Source: Clostridia bacterium (lineage in GTDB: Bacteria; Bacillota; Clostridia; Christensenellales; Borkfalkiaceae). Taken from it: DNA of 56,324 bases. The notes beneath the pieces are model-generated. The model was not told where the DNA came from. It worked only from the letters and a program-made list of their open reading frames with translations, and did no database searches. The stretch covers positions 1 through 56,324 of the forward strand of contig JAFTHW010000018.1 in NCBI GenBank assembly GCA_017457225.1, given 5' to 3'. Position 1 is the first letter of the stretch, and each line of letters begins with the position of its first letter. Both the position numbers and the translations under genes were made by a program. Of this stretch, positions 27,301-35,976 are shown one piece after another.

Positions 27301-27336
27301 ACTCTTTCCTCAGTCGTTTACTTTTTTTACCACACT

Positions 27337-27365
27337 ATATTAGCATATTTTTTTAATTTGAGCAA
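27337..27365 (-). promoter_or_regulatory. Promoter of argS
   Basis: TTGCTC (27360-27365), 17-base spacer, TAATAT (27337-27342). Confidence 0.6.
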
Positions 27366-27393
27366 GTATTTTTTCAAATTGGGCAACTTTAAT

Positions 27394-27422
27394 TTGCTAA
27401 ATTTTAAATTTTATATTATAAT
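27394..27422 (+). promoter_or_regulatory. Promoter of ychF
   Basis: TTGCTA (27394-27399), 17-base spacer, TATAAT (27417-27422); AAGGA follows at 27451. Confidence 0.7.
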
Positions 27423-27465
27423 AGATAGGAAATTTTAAAAATTACTTGTGAAGGAACTGTCAATT

Positions 27466-28581
27466 ATGAAACTCGGTGTCGTAGGACTCCCCAACGTAGG
27501 AAAATCCACTCTCTTTAACGCAATCACGCACGCTGGCGCGGAATGCGCGAATTATCCTTTCTGCACGATCGAGCCTAACGTAGGCGTCGTTGCCGTGCCC
27601 GACGAACGCTTAGATAAACTTGCGGCGTTGTATTCCAGTAAAAAAGTAACCCCTGCTGTGATCGAATTCGTCGATATTGCAGGACTTGTCAAAGGCGCGT
27701 CCAAAGGCGAGGGGTTGGGAAATAAATTCCTCTCCCATATCCGCGAAGTAGACGCAATCGTACACGTCGTACGCTGTTTCGAGGACAGCAACATCACGCA
27801 CGTGGACAATAAAATCGATCCCGTAACGGATATCGAAACCATCAATCTGGAACTCGTGCTTTCGGATATGGAAGCGGTGCAAAACCGTATGAATAAAGTC
27901 AAAGTCCAGGCCCGCGGCGGCTCGGATAAAAAAGCCGTGGAAGAATACGCGTTCCTCGAACGACTCTACGCGCATTTGGAAAGCGAGAAACCTGCGAGAA
28001 ACTTTGAAATCTCCGATACGGAACAGGAGTTTATGAAAAACTGCTTCCTGCTCACAACCAAACCCGTCATTTACGCGGCGAATATCAAAGAAGACGATAT
28101 GGGCAAAGAAGAGGACTCCCTCCCCTTCGTCGTCAAGGTAAAAGAATTTGCGAAAAGCGAAGGAGCAGAAGTGCTCGTCATCTGCGCGAAAACGGAAGAA
28201 GAGTTGTCGCAAATGGACGCCGACGACAAAGCTGTGTTTATGGAAGAATTCGGATTGGGAGAAAGCGGACTCGATCGCCTCATCAAAAAATCCTACGCGC
28301 TCCTCGGGCTGATCTCCTATCTCACCGCAGGCGAAAAAGAAACAAGAGCCTGGACGATCGTCAACGGAACGAAAGCGCCGCAAGCGGCGGGGAAAATCCA
28401 TACCGACTTTGAAAAAGGCTTTATTCGCGCCGACGTAGTAAATTGGGCGATTTTGCTTGAACTCGGCTCCATCGCTGCCGCGAAAGAAAAAGGCAAAGTC
28501 CGCTCCGAAGGAAAGGAATACGTAATGCAGGACGGCGACGTTGTGGAATATTACTTCAACGTTTCCAAGAGCAATAAATAA
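27466..28581 (+). CDS. ychF: Redox-regulated ribosome-binding ATPase YchF/EngD
   Basis: Obg-family P-loop protein that prefers ATP to GTP and binds ribosomes; 371 residues. G1 is GLPNVGKST at residues 6-14, G3 is [16 protein letters not shown] near 70, and the G4 position that is NKxD in GTPases reads NIKE (YAANIKED near 205), as expected for the ATP-specific YchF group. The C-terminal TGS domain ends with [14 protein letters not shown]. The start at 27466 ([10 protein letters not shown]) matches the family; an upstream GTG would add six residues. It is divergent from argS. Confidence 0.95.
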   Translation: MKLGVVGLPNVGKSTLFNAITHAGAECANYPFCTIEPNVGVVAVPDERLDKLAALYSSKKVTPAVIEFVDIAGLVKGASKGEGLGNKFLSHIREVDAIVHVVRCFEDSNITHVDNKIDPVTDIETINLELVLSDMEAVQNRMNKVKVQARGGSDKKAVEEYAFLERLYAHLESEKPARNFEISDTEQEFMKNCFLLTTKPVIYAANIKEDDMGKEEDSLPFVVKVKEFAKSEGAEVLVICAKTEEELSQMDADDKAVFMEEFGLGESGLDRLIKKSYALLGLISYLTAGEKETRAWTIVNGTKAPQAAGKIHTDFEKGFIRADVVNWAILLELGSIAAAKEKGKVRSEGKEYVMQDGDVVEYYFNVSKSNK

Positions 28582-28613
28582 TTTTAAAGATAAAACGATT
28601 TAAAGATAAAACG

Positions 28614-28645
28614 ACCGCTCGACGAGTAGCCGAGCGGTTTCTTTT
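28614..28645. terminator. Bidirectional terminator between ychF and the C_GCAxxG gene
   Basis: Perfect 8-bp stem ACCGCTCG/CGAGCGGT (28614-28621 with 28631-28638), 9-base loop, then TTCTTTTT. The A-rich left side lets it serve the convergent minus-strand gene too. Confidence 0.8.
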
Positions 28646-29103
28646 TACAATTTACCGTTTGCTTGTAAGTACTCTTCCAAAATCTCCGCGGCGGAAAAGA
28701 CAATATCCGCGCACGAACGTTTTTGGTAGTATTCTTTCGTCCGAGGTTCTGCTTCCCCTCCTATTTCTACGAGCACTTTCGCATTTTTCAAAAGCTCGGC
28801 GCAAACCAGACTTCCATAACGCTCTACGAACTTTCCGCACAACTCCTGCACGATCGCGTAGACTCGCTTTTTATTCTCGGGAGAATTTTCCGCTTCCGCA
28901 AACACAAGCCCTATGACCGTCGCCATACCACTCACTGCGCCGCAGGTTAAACGGAGCCTGCCCAAACCACCGCCAAACGGCAACATGGACCTTGCCAACA
29001 CGTCCTCTTCTACCCCCGTTACATCCGCAAACGCGAGCGCTACCGCCTGCGAACAAGCGTAACCTTGACGAAAATACTCTTTTGCCTTTTCTGCTCTTGA
29101 CAT
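28645..29103 (-). CDS. C_GCAxxG_C_C family protein (probable redox protein)
   Basis: 152 residues with the family pattern of spaced cysteines: YACSQAVALAF near residue 15, LTCGAVSGMATVIGL near 53, then cysteines in ELCGKF, LVCAELL and the late KRSCADIV. PF09719 proteins of anaerobes are thought to bind a redox cofactor or metal through these cysteines; the biochemical role is not established. It has AGGAG about 9 bases upstream. Its start codon overlaps the -35 of the divergent PPTase promoter, so the two genes may interfere. Confidence 0.85.
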   Translation of the reverse strand: MSRAEKAKEYFRQGYACSQAVALAFADVTGVEEDVLARSMLPFGGGLGRLRLTCGAVSGMATVIGLVFAEAENSPENKKRVYAIVQELCGKFVERYGSLVCAELLKNAKVLVEIGGEAEPRTKEYYQKRSCADIVFSAAEILEEYLQANGKL

Positions 29104-29125
29104 TTTCTTTCTCTCCTGTTATAAT
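29097..29125 (+). promoter_or_regulatory. Perfect consensus promoter of the PPTase operon
   Basis: TTGACA (29097-29102), 17-base spacer, TATAAT (29120-29125): a full sigma-70 (SigA) consensus. Initiation about 7 bases later (near 29132) leaves only 3-4 bases before the PPTase ATG at 29136. The -35 overlaps the first codon of the divergent gene. Confidence 0.8.
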
Positions 29126-29135
29126 TGTAAGTAAT

Positions 29136-29663
29136 ATGGACAAAATCTTTTACACAGACCAAAGCCGTTTTCCGTCTTCGTTGGACTCAGTGCAATACGT
29201 TTTATCGGAATATTACGGAATCGAACATCCCGAAATTTTGCGAAACGAGCACGGAAAACCTTATTTAAAAGCCGAAACAGGGCTTTCCACCTACTTTTCC
29301 ATCTCTCATACGGACGGAAAACTGTTTATCGCCGTATCGTCCAAACCCGTCGGAATCGACGCGGAAGCGACGGATCGAAAAACCGACTACGCACCCGTCG
29401 TTAAAAAATTCACGGAACGGGAACGGGCTGAAATCGTGGATATTCCCTCGTTTTTAAAACATTGGACGGTGAAAGAGAGCGCGATCAAGTTCTTAGGCGG
29501 AAGCCTTGCAACCGACTTGAAAAAGTTGGAATATGCCGACGGAACTTTAACGTATGAACACTCGCCGATATGCGCGAACGTAACGACTCTCCGTTTTGGA
29601 AAATACGTCGTATCCGTTTGCGGCGGAACGGAGTTCTTAATGGACTCTTTCACGGCTTTTTAA
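29136..29663 (+). CDS. 4'-phosphopantetheinyl transferase (Sfp type)
   Basis: Transfers phosphopantetheine from CoA to a serine of carrier proteins. The 175-residue protein has the PPTase motifs in order: KPYL then FSISHTDGKLFIAVS near residue 50, VGIDAEATDR near 75 (metal-binding GIDxE), and FLKHWTVKESAIKFLGG near 107 (WxxKESxxK). It is shorter than Sfp (about 224), with a reduced N-terminal half. It starts MDKIFYTD; longer frames run through the divergent gene and lack support. There is no ribosome-binding site, in line with the near-leaderless promoter. It heads the PPTase-mtnN-ung-lipoprotein unit. The carrier-protein partner is not in the window. Confidence 0.88.
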   Translation: MDKIFYTDQSRFPSSLDSVQYVLSEYYGIEHPEILRNEHGKPYLKAETGLSTYFSISHTDGKLFIAVSSKPVGIDAEATDRKTDYAPVVKKFTERERAEIVDIPSFLKHWTVKESAIKFLGGSLATDLKKLEYADGTLTYEHSPICANVTTLRFGKYVVSVCGGTEFLMDSFTAF

Positions 29664-29712
29664 CAGTATAACATATCTTTTACAAAATTTCAAGCGAAAC
29701 AAGGAGAGTTTT

Positions 29713-30369
29713 ATGATTGGTATCGTAGCGGCAATGCAATGTGAAGCCGATATTGTATTAGAAGAAATGAACGTTCAACGTTCTTTAACGGTGAGCGGAA
29801 AACAAATCCACGTAGGAACGGCGTACGGTAAAGAAACCGCTGTTTGCATTTGCGGAGTAGGAAAAGTAAACGCAGCGCTCGGCACGCAGATTCTCGTGAG
29901 TAAATTCGACGTAAAATCCCTTTTCAACCTCGGCGTTGCAGGCGGATTGAACAGCGGAACGGAGCTTTGTCAAATCTATCAGATCGAAGCCGCCGTACAG
30001 TTTGATTTCGACCTCACGCAATTAAACAGAACGAAAATGGGAACGTTAGACGAATATACGGAAAATTATTTGCCCGTACAAACTCTTTCTCTGCCTTTCC
30101 CCGTCAAGAAACTCGGCACTTCCGACCGTTTCAACGACTCCCCTGCCGATTATCAACTCTTAACGAAAGAATTGGGCGCGGATATCCGCGATATGGAGGG
30201 CGCGGCGATCGCGCAAGCCGCACTTTGCGCCAAGCTTCCGTTCTATTCCCTCAAAGCTATTTCCGACGTGGCGGGAAGCGGGAGTACGACCGAACAGTTT
30301 TTACAAAATAAGAACAAAGCACTCCAAAATCTCAAAGCCGTTTTACCCACGGTTTTCGAGAAATTATAA
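29713..30369 (+). CDS. mtnN: 5'-methylthioadenosine/S-adenosylhomocysteine nucleosidase
   Basis: Cleaves MTA and SAH to adenine plus the thio-sugar, recycling radical-SAM and methylation by-products. The 218 residues contain MIGIVAAMQCEADIVLEEM at the start (catalytic Glu of the N-terminal segment), GVGKVNAALGTQ near 50, FNLGVAGGL near 75, the substrate-binding DMEGAAIAQAA near 162 and the catalytic aspartate in KAISDVAG near 187. AAGGAGAG precedes the ATG. It lies 49 bases after the PPTase and 24 before ung. Confidence 0.95.
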   Translation: MIGIVAAMQCEADIVLEEMNVQRSLTVSGKQIHVGTAYGKETAVCICGVGKVNAALGTQILVSKFDVKSLFNLGVAGGLNSGTELCQIYQIEAAVQFDFDLTQLNRTKMGTLDEYTENYLPVQTLSLPFPVKKLGTSDRFNDSPADYQLLTKELGADIRDMEGAAIAQAALCAKLPFYSLKAISDVAGSGSTTEQFLQNKNKALQNLKAVLPTVFEKL

Positions 30370-30393
30370 AAATCGTTTTACCAAGGAGAAAGT

Positions 30394-31062
30394 ATGATCG
30401 ATTTAGGCGATTGGAACGAACGGCTTGCGCCGCTGTTTACCGACGAACAGTATTTGAAAATACGGAAATTTTTGATCGAGGAATATAAACACCACGTCGT
30501 TTATCCCGATATGTACGATTTATATAACTGTTTTCGTTATACGCCGTTTGCGAACGTGAAAGCCGTTCTTTTGGGACAAGACCCCTATCACAACGTCGGA
30601 CAAGCGCACGGGCTCTGCTTTTCCGTACAGGACGGAATCGCAAAACCTCCCTCCTTGGAAAATATCTTCAAAGAATTGAAATCCGACATCGGATGCGAAC
30701 TCCCCGTTTCGGGAAATCTTACGAAATGGGCGAAAGAGGGAGTCTTGCTTTTAAACACTTCTTTAAGCGTTCGGGAGCATCAAGCAAACTCCCATTCCAA
30801 ATGCGGTTGGGCTTGGTTTACCGACAGCGTGATTCAACTGATTTCTCAGAAAAAAGAAAACGTCGTGTTTATTCTTTGGGGCGGAAACGCAAGGAGCAAA
30901 AAACCGCTCATCGACGGAACGAAGCATTGTATTTTGGAAAGCGTGCACCCCTCGCCCTTATCTGCGTATAACGGATTTTTTGGGTGTAAACATTTTTCCA
31001 AAACCAACGAATATCTTTTAAAACACGGAATTCCGCCCATTGATTGGGATTTAACGAAATAA
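30394..31062 (+). CDS. ung: Uracil-DNA glycosylase, family 1
   Basis: Removes uracil from DNA to start base-excision repair. 222 residues, normal length. The water-activating motif GQDPYHNVGQAHGLCFSV is near residue 63, with the catalytic Asp in QDPYH; NLTKWAKEGVLLLNTSLSVR near 110 holds the uracil-contacting Asn; and HPSPLSAY near 188 is the minor-groove loop with the catalytic His. AAGGAG precedes the ATG. Part of the mtnN-ung-lipoprotein run. Confidence 0.97.
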   Translation: MIDLGDWNERLAPLFTDEQYLKIRKFLIEEYKHHVVYPDMYDLYNCFRYTPFANVKAVLLGQDPYHNVGQAHGLCFSVQDGIAKPPSLENIFKELKSDIGCELPVSGNLTKWAKEGVLLLNTSLSVREHQANSHSKCGWAWFTDSVIQLISQKKENVVFILWGGNARSKKPLIDGTKHCILESVHPSPLSAYNGFFGCKHFSKTNEYLLKHGIPPIDWDLTK

Positions 31063-31074
31063 AAGGAGTTACCT

Positions 31075-31581
31075 ATGAAGAAACTTGCAGCAATGCTTAG
31101 TATCTTACTCTTCTCTTTAAGTTTTTGCGCTTGCGATCCTACAACATACGTAATACAAAGGGAGTCCCTAAATGAAGTGACTGGCGTTGAACTGATCGAA
31201 TACGAAAACCCCAATCAAAAATCCTTTAACTCTTGGGTTTTTGATCAATATGACAAACTTGTACCTTTTAACAATGAAAACGTAACCGTTTTAGAAACGT
31301 TACCAAGCGAAACGGTAAGCGATTTCTTGGATTCTTTTTCGCAAACCGATATATTACATACCTACTACGCGTATGATTCCCCAAAAGATATTTGTATACG
31401 GTTGCATTATTCTAATGGCAATTTCTTAATTATTTGGGCGGATTATAAACATGAAAGCTTTGGCGGTTATATCGGCGAATATTTATCGGACGGAACCGTT
31501 TCTTCGTTTTGGGGAAGTTTTAGTGCCTTATTTTATTACGAAAATTTGGTACACTCCTATTTTTCCGTTACATTATATTGA
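31075..31581 (+). CDS. Small lipoprotein of unknown function
   Basis: 168 residues. The N-terminus is a lipoprotein signal: MKKLAAMLSILLFSLSFCAC, with the second cysteine of CAC (about residue 20) the likely lipid site. The mature part has no motif I recognise; it is rich in aromatic residues and alternates like a beta-sandwich (for example DICIRLHYSNGNFLIIWADY). It is the last gene of the PPTase-mtnN-ung unit, 12 bases after ung, with AAAAGGAG before the ATG, and a strong terminator follows. Its base usage is slightly more AT-rich than its neighbours. The role is unknown. Confidence 0.8.
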   Translation: MKKLAAMLSILLFSLSFCACDPTTYVIQRESLNEVTGVELIEYENPNQKSFNSWVFDQYDKLVPFNNENVTVLETLPSETVSDFLDSFSQTDILHTYYAYDSPKDICIRLHYSNGNFLIIWADYKHESFGGYIGEYLSDGTVSSFWGSFSALFYYENLVHSYFSVTLY

Positions 31582-31588
31582 TTCAAAT

Positions 31589-31621
31589 AAAAAAGGAAGC
31601 GAGAGATTCGCTTCCTTTTTT
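31589..31621. terminator. Strong bidirectional terminator
   Basis: Perfect 14-bp stem (31589-31602 with 31608-31621) with core GGAAGCGA/TCGCTTCC and a 5-base loop; A6 and T6 flank it. It serves the lipoprotein unit on the plus strand and the lyase-family gene on the minus strand. Confidence 0.9.
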
Positions 31622-31628
31622 ATTGCTT

Positions 31629-32855
31629 TTACATCAATTTTTCCAAGATCTTTTTAAGGGCATATTTGCAATGCTCGTAAGTGAGTCCGCCCTGAAAATA
31701 TGCGGTGTACGGCTCTTTTATAGGCGCGTCCGCCGAAAGCTCGATCGAAGATCCCTCTACGAAACACCCTGCCGCCATAATCACTTTGCTATCGTACCCG
31801 GGCATATCCCAAGGCTCTAACGTTACGAAGCTATCGACAGGCGAAGCTTCCTGCACCGATTGAATGAACGAACAAAGCTGTTGCGCGGTATTAAAACGAA
31901 TCGCGCGCGTAATATCCGCAGGCGTTTTATCCGTCTTCGGAAAGTTCTCGTAACCTAACTCTTCCATACATTTCCCGATCAAGAGTCCGCCTTTGATCGC
32001 TTGGTTTACCACATGCGGAGCAAGGAACAATCCCTGATAAAATAACCGATAGCCGTACGCATACGAGCCAACTTCGTTCCCGATCGACGGAGCGGTTAAA
32101 CGTCTGCCGATTAAATCGACGTATTTTTCCGTTCCAACGATATACCCTCCCGTCGGAGCAAGACCACCGCCGGGATTTTTGATCAAAGATCCTACCGCAA
32201 CGTCCGCTCCTACGTCGCAAGGTTCTTGTTTTTCCACGAATTCACCGTAACAATTGTCCGTAAAAATACAGCCGTCAAAGCCCAATTCTCGTACGAACGT
32301 ACAAATTTCTCCGATTTCCGCCACCGTGAACGCGTCGCGGAGCTCGTAACCGCGAGAGCGTTGGATATAAATCATTTTCAACGACTTACCCAATCGCTCC
32401 ATTTCGGTTTTTATCTTTTCTTTATCGAATTTTCCCTCTTCCGTCAACGGAACGCAATCAAAGGAAATGCCAAAATCCTTTAAAGAGCCGTTTCCATCGC
32501 CGTAAATGACGCCGCGAATAGTATCGTAAGGCATTCCCGACACGGACAACACCGCGTCTCCCGTACGCAAAACCCCGAAAAGCGCCACCGTCAACGCGTG
32601 CGTACCCGATAACAACGCAGGCGAAACAATCCCCGCTTCCGCGCCGAATGCATCCGCGTACACGTCGCCAAGCGTAAATCTTCCGTCGTCACCGTATCCA
32701 TAACCCGTCGTTCCGTTAAAATGCCGCAACGCAATCGAACGTTTGTTAAACGCCTTTAATACCTTTTCTTGATTGTATTGACTGATCTCGTCCGCAATAG
32801 CAAAGTTTTTAACCAGTTTTTCTTCGCTTTGTTGAATCAATTCTACTGCCGTCAT
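31629..32855 (-). CDS. Methionine gamma-lyase family PLP protein (YnbB, 'aluminum resistance' family)
   Basis: PLP enzyme of the aspartate-aminotransferase fold, 408 residues (PF06838). Recognisable stretches are RHFNGTTGYGYGDDGR near residue 44, the cofactor-stacking loop SGTHALTVALFG near 83, and the Schiff-base lysine in VGSLIKNPGGGLAPTGGY near 222, followed by APSIGNEVGSYAYG near 250. The family is often labelled aluminum resistance protein or methionine gamma-lyase, but its reaction is not firmly known. The upstream intergenic region carries the 18-bp dyad array, which probably controls this gene. Confidence 0.9.
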   Translation of the reverse strand: MTAVELIQQSEEKLVKNFAIADEISQYNQEKVLKAFNKRSIALRHFNGTTGYGYGDDGRFTLGDVYADAFGAEAGIVSPALLSGTHALTVALFGVLRTGDAVLSVSGMPYDTIRGVIYGDGNGSLKDFGISFDCVPLTEEGKFDKEKIKTEMERLGKSLKMIYIQRSRGYELRDAFTVAEIGEICTFVRELGFDGCIFTDNCYGEFVEKQEPCDVGADVAVGSLIKNPGGGLAPTGGYIVGTEKYVDLIGRRLTAPSIGNEVGSYAYGYRLFYQGLFLAPHVVNQAIKGGLLIGKCMEELGYENFPKTDKTPADITRAIRFNTAQQLCSFIQSVQEASPVDSFVTLEPWDMPGYDSKVIMAAGCFVEGSSIELSADAPIKEPYTAYFQGGLTYEHCKYALKKILEKLM

Positions 32856-32884
32856 ACCGTTTCCCGTCTTTTCCGTTTTTTTGT

Positions 32885-32956
32885 ATTATGTCAGACATAA
32901 TTACTGTGTCACGCATAGCCATTATGTCAGACATAGGTATTATGCGTGACATAATG
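32885..32956. repeat. Four tandem 18-bp units with dyad symmetry
   Basis: Four units start at 32885, 32903, 32921 and 32939. Unit 1 holds the perfect 17-bp palindrome ATTATGTCAGACATAAT; unit 3 repeats ATTATGTCAGACATA; unit 4 is ATTATGCGTGACATAAT, symmetric in its outer six bases; unit 2 is a degenerate, inverted version of unit 4 (TGTCACGCATA). Dyad centres lie at 32893, 32911, 32929 and 32947, exactly 18 bases apart. The array fills most of the gap between miaA and the lyase-family gene and may be an operator array; TGACA- and CATAAT-like elements inside it could also supply promoter parts. Confidence 0.8.
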
Positions 32957-32973
32957 GGCTGTTTTTTGAAGTT

Positions 32974-33870
32974 TTATAATAATTCGAGCACCTTCTCTAC
33001 CGTCGCTTCTTTCGGGCTAAGCTTTACGTTGTTTTGCATACGTTTAAAGAAGGTTATTTGCCGTTTTGCATAGTTTCGAGTATTCTTTTTAATCCAATCT
33101 TTGATTTCTTCTTCGGAAAGCCCTGCCGCTATGCCCTCTGCTACTTCTTTGTAACCGATGCCCTGCATACATTGCATTTCTGTCGTAACGCCTTGATTCA
33201 GCAAAGAGCGAACTTCATCCATCAAGCCCTGTTCAAACATTTGCTCAACGCGAAGATGAATGCGTTCGTATAGCGTTTCCCTTGGATAATCGATAGAAAC
33301 CGCCACAAAATCAAATCTTGGAATCAATCCGTCCTGTTGCTCGGATTTCGGTTTTCCCGTTACGTCGTAGATTTCCAAAGCGCGAATTACGCGCTTTACG
33401 TCGTTATAATGGAGTATTTCCGCGCTTGCAGGGTCTTTCTCGCGTAAAATCGCGTGAACGTATTCTTTGCCTTGTTCTTCCGCCAGCGTTTCGTAGTATT
33501 TTCGGACCTCTTCGTCTGCGCCAACGTTGCCGAATTGACTCTTATAGAGCAAGGAATTGATATAAAAGCCTGTACCGCCGCAAATAATCGGCGTTTTGCC
33601 ATTGGAAAGAAGCTTCTCCACGATAGGCAACGCTTTCGATTCATAATCACTCACCGAAAAATTATCTTTAGGGGAAACGACGTCGATCAAATGATGGGGA
33701 ACTCCGTCACGTTCTTGGAGCGTTGGTTTTGCCGTCCCCACGTCTAATCCTTGATAAATTAGCATAGAATCGGCGGAAACGATCTCTGTATTTAGCTTTT
33801 TTGCACAAGCAACCGACAGCGAGGTCTTTCCCGAAGCGGTCGCGCCGCAAATTACGAGAACTTTTGCCAT
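32974..33870 (-). CDS. miaA: tRNA dimethylallyltransferase
   Basis: Adds the isopentenyl group to A37 of tRNAs reading UNN codons. 298 residues. The P-loop GATASGKTSL is at residues 8-17, SADSMLIYQGLDVGTAKP near 34 contains the catalytic Asp region, HHLIDVVSP near 66, and GGTGFYINSLLY near 98. The start at 33870 is chosen because its ATG overlaps the mutL stop (TAATG). It is the last gene of miaB-mutS-mutL-miaA; MiaB at the head of the same operon methylthiolates the very base MiaA modifies. Confidence 0.96.
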   Translation of the reverse strand: MAKVLVICGATASGKTSLSVACAKKLNTEIVSADSMLIYQGLDVGTAKPTLQERDGVPHHLIDVVSPKDNFSVSDYESKALPIVEKLLSNGKTPIICGGTGFYINSLLYKSQFGNVGADEEVRKYYETLAEEQGKEYVHAILREKDPASAEILHYNDVKRVIRALEIYDVTGKPKSEQQDGLIPRFDFVAVSIDYPRETLYERIHLRVEQMFEQGLMDEVRSLLNQGVTTEMQCMQGIGYKEVAEGIAAGLSEEEIKDWIKKNTRNYAKRQITFFKRMQNNVKLSPKEATVEKVLELL

Positions 33871-35975
33871 TAGACGATCCTCTTGAACATTTTTTCCAAT
33901 TCGGTTTTCGTCATTTTTACTATGACGGGTCTGCCGTGCGGGCATTTTAAGCCCATATTGCCGTCTATGAGCGCAAACAATGCGTCGATTTCTGCTTGCG
34001 TTAGATCCATACCGCCTTTTACCGCCGCTTTACAAGCCGCAGAAGCCAATTTATCTTTCAAAATGTCTACAAGCTTAATGGAACGGTAGCCTCCCACGTC
34101 GCCCAAGATTTCATTAAAGAATTTACCCAGGTCAATATACTGCAAATCCAAGGGAACTGCCGTTATTTTAAACGAAGTATCGCCAAAAGACTCCATATCA
34201 AATCCCATATCTCGAATATCGTTCATACGCTCACGGATAAATTCAGCTTCAAACACATTAACGTCTAAGGTATACGGCAAGAGCATAGGCTGTTGGACGA
34301 CCGAACGATTTTGCATTTGCTCTTTGAGTCGATTAAAGATCAAGCGTTCGTGCGCGGCGTGTTGATCGATGATATATACTTCGTCCGCGCGTTGGTATAA
34401 AAGATAGGTATTGAACAATTTACCAACGTAGGAACAAGTGGACACGTCAATCTTGTTTTGTTTGGATTTTTGCTCCAATTCCTCTAAAAATCGTTTATTT
34501 TCCGCAAAGAAATCCGTAGATTCTTCCGTTTTCTTCGTTTCTGCGCCTTGCGTCTTTTTCAGTTCCTCGTACGCAGGATCATCCACCTCTAATACGTTCC
34601 GACGGAAAAATAAATCAGGGTACTTTTTATGAAGTTGTTCCGCATCGTTTTTGCCTCTTTTCGGCTTGCCGTCTTTATAATTCTTCGGCATTCCCTGCGG
34701 AACGTACGGCCCGATTTGATCGAGCGGAATCACGCCTTTCTCCCTCTTTCCTGACACTTCTTCAAACGGTACGGGAGTTTTTTCTATGTTTTGTTTAAAG
34801 GTTTTCGGAGCACTCGCTTCGATTTCTTTTTGCGCTTCTTCATACGTCAAAGTCGTAAAGCCGAACACGCTTTGTTGTTTGGGCCTTGTTTCCAAAACAG
34901 GCTCTTGAATAGGAGCGGGCTCCGCCTTAATTTGGGGAGCGTTTGCAAACGCATTCGCGCGAGAATCCTGCACGATATATTCAAGAGCTTTGGAATTTCC
35001 GTCCAGCACTGCAGCTACGACGGAATAGATGCAGCTGTAAACGATTTGATTGTCGGCAAAACGGACGTCTGCTTTATTAGGATGTACGTTGACGTCTACG
35101 ACTTCGGGAGGAAGGTCGATATACAATACGTAAAAAGGATACTGTCTCTTCATTAAATAGCTACTGTACGCATTGGTGATCGCCGCCGCAATCGTCGTAT
35201 TCACAATATATCTTCCGTTTAAGAATACGCTTTGATAGCTCTTATTCGCTTTGGAAAAGTTTTGGTTTCCGATATAGCCGCGAATCCGAATTCCGTGCTT
35301 ATTCGCATCAATTTCATAGCAATTGGATAAAATGGAAGCTCCGTACACGCTGACAAGCGCTTCTTCCTTACCCCCGCCAAACGATTGCAGTACCTTTTTT
35401 CCATTGACAAAATATTGAAAGGCAATATTCGGACGATTTAGAATAAATCGGGAAACGAAATTGGTAATATCCGCTTCCTCCGCTTTTTCGGACTTCAAAA
35501 ATCCAAGCCGAACGGGCGTGTGATAAAACAGCCTTTCAACGCATACGTCCGTACCGTTCTCACCTGCCGCTTCGACGATATTGCCCAGCTCTCCACCGTC
35601 CGACGTCAAACGGTAGCATTTGCCGTCCGCCGTTTTAGAAGTAATCGTCATTTTGGAAACCGCCGCAATGGAAGCCACTGCTTCCCCTCTAAAACCTAGC
35701 GTTAAAACGTTGTTGAGATCTTCCGCTGTTTCGATCTTACTCGTTGCGTGCGGTAAAAACGCCGATTGTAAATCGTCGCGCTCGATACCGCAGCCGTTGT
35801 CGATCACTCGAATCAGTTGCGTTCCGCCTTTTTCTACGTGAATCTCAATCTCCGTAGCGCCTGCGTCAATGGAATTCTCCACCAATTCCTTGACAACCGA
35901 ATACGGTCTGTCCACAACCTCGCCTGCCGCGATTCGGTTATATACTTTTGCGGGCAATATGTTGATTTTCGACAT
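33870..35975 (-). CDS. mutL: DNA mismatch repair protein MutL
   Basis: GHKL ATPase linking MutS mismatch recognition to strand excision; 701 residues. ATPase motifs: ELVENSIDAGA near residue 31, DNGCGI near 59, TLGFRGEA near 91. The C-terminal domain carries the endonuclease-type DQHAAHERLIFNRL motif near 540, and further metal-site elements CKAAVKGG near 640 and CPHGRPVIV near 680. MutL here is therefore probably a nicking enzyme, consistent with no MutH in Firmicutes. It begins one base after the mutS stop and is coupled to miaA. Confidence 0.97.
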   Translation of the reverse strand: MSKINILPAKVYNRIAAGEVVDRPYSVVKELVENSIDAGATEIEIHVEKGGTQLIRVIDNGCGIERDDLQSAFLPHATSKIETAEDLNNVLTLGFRGEAVASIAAVSKMTITSKTADGKCYRLTSDGGELGNIVEAAGENGTDVCVERLFYHTPVRLGFLKSEKAEEADITNFVSRFILNRPNIAFQYFVNGKKVLQSFGGGKEEALVSVYGASILSNCYEIDANKHGIRIRGYIGNQNFSKANKSYQSVFLNGRYIVNTTIAAAITNAYSSYLMKRQYPFYVLYIDLPPEVVDVNVHPNKADVRFADNQIVYSCIYSVVAAVLDGNSKALEYIVQDSRANAFANAPQIKAEPAPIQEPVLETRPKQQSVFGFTTLTYEEAQKEIEASAPKTFKQNIEKTPVPFEEVSGKREKGVIPLDQIGPYVPQGMPKNYKDGKPKRGKNDAEQLHKKYPDLFFRRNVLEVDDPAYEELKKTQGAETKKTEESTDFFAENKRFLEELEQKSKQNKIDVSTCSYVGKLFNTYLLYQRADEVYIIDQHAAHERLIFNRLKEQMQNRSVVQQPMLLPYTLDVNVFEAEFIRERMNDIRDMGFDMESFGDTSFKITAVPLDLQYIDLGKFFNEILGDVGGYRSIKLVDILKDKLASAACKAAVKGGMDLTQAEIDALFALIDGNMGLKCPHGRPVIVKMTKTELEKMFKRIV

Positions 35976-35976
35976 A

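Noticed and set aside
32888-33073. A short plus-strand reading frame encoding the six-residue repeat MSDI/VSRI/MSDI/MRDI
   Set aside because: It has no ribosome-binding site, runs into miaA on the other strand, and its repeat is fully explained by the 18-bp DNA array.
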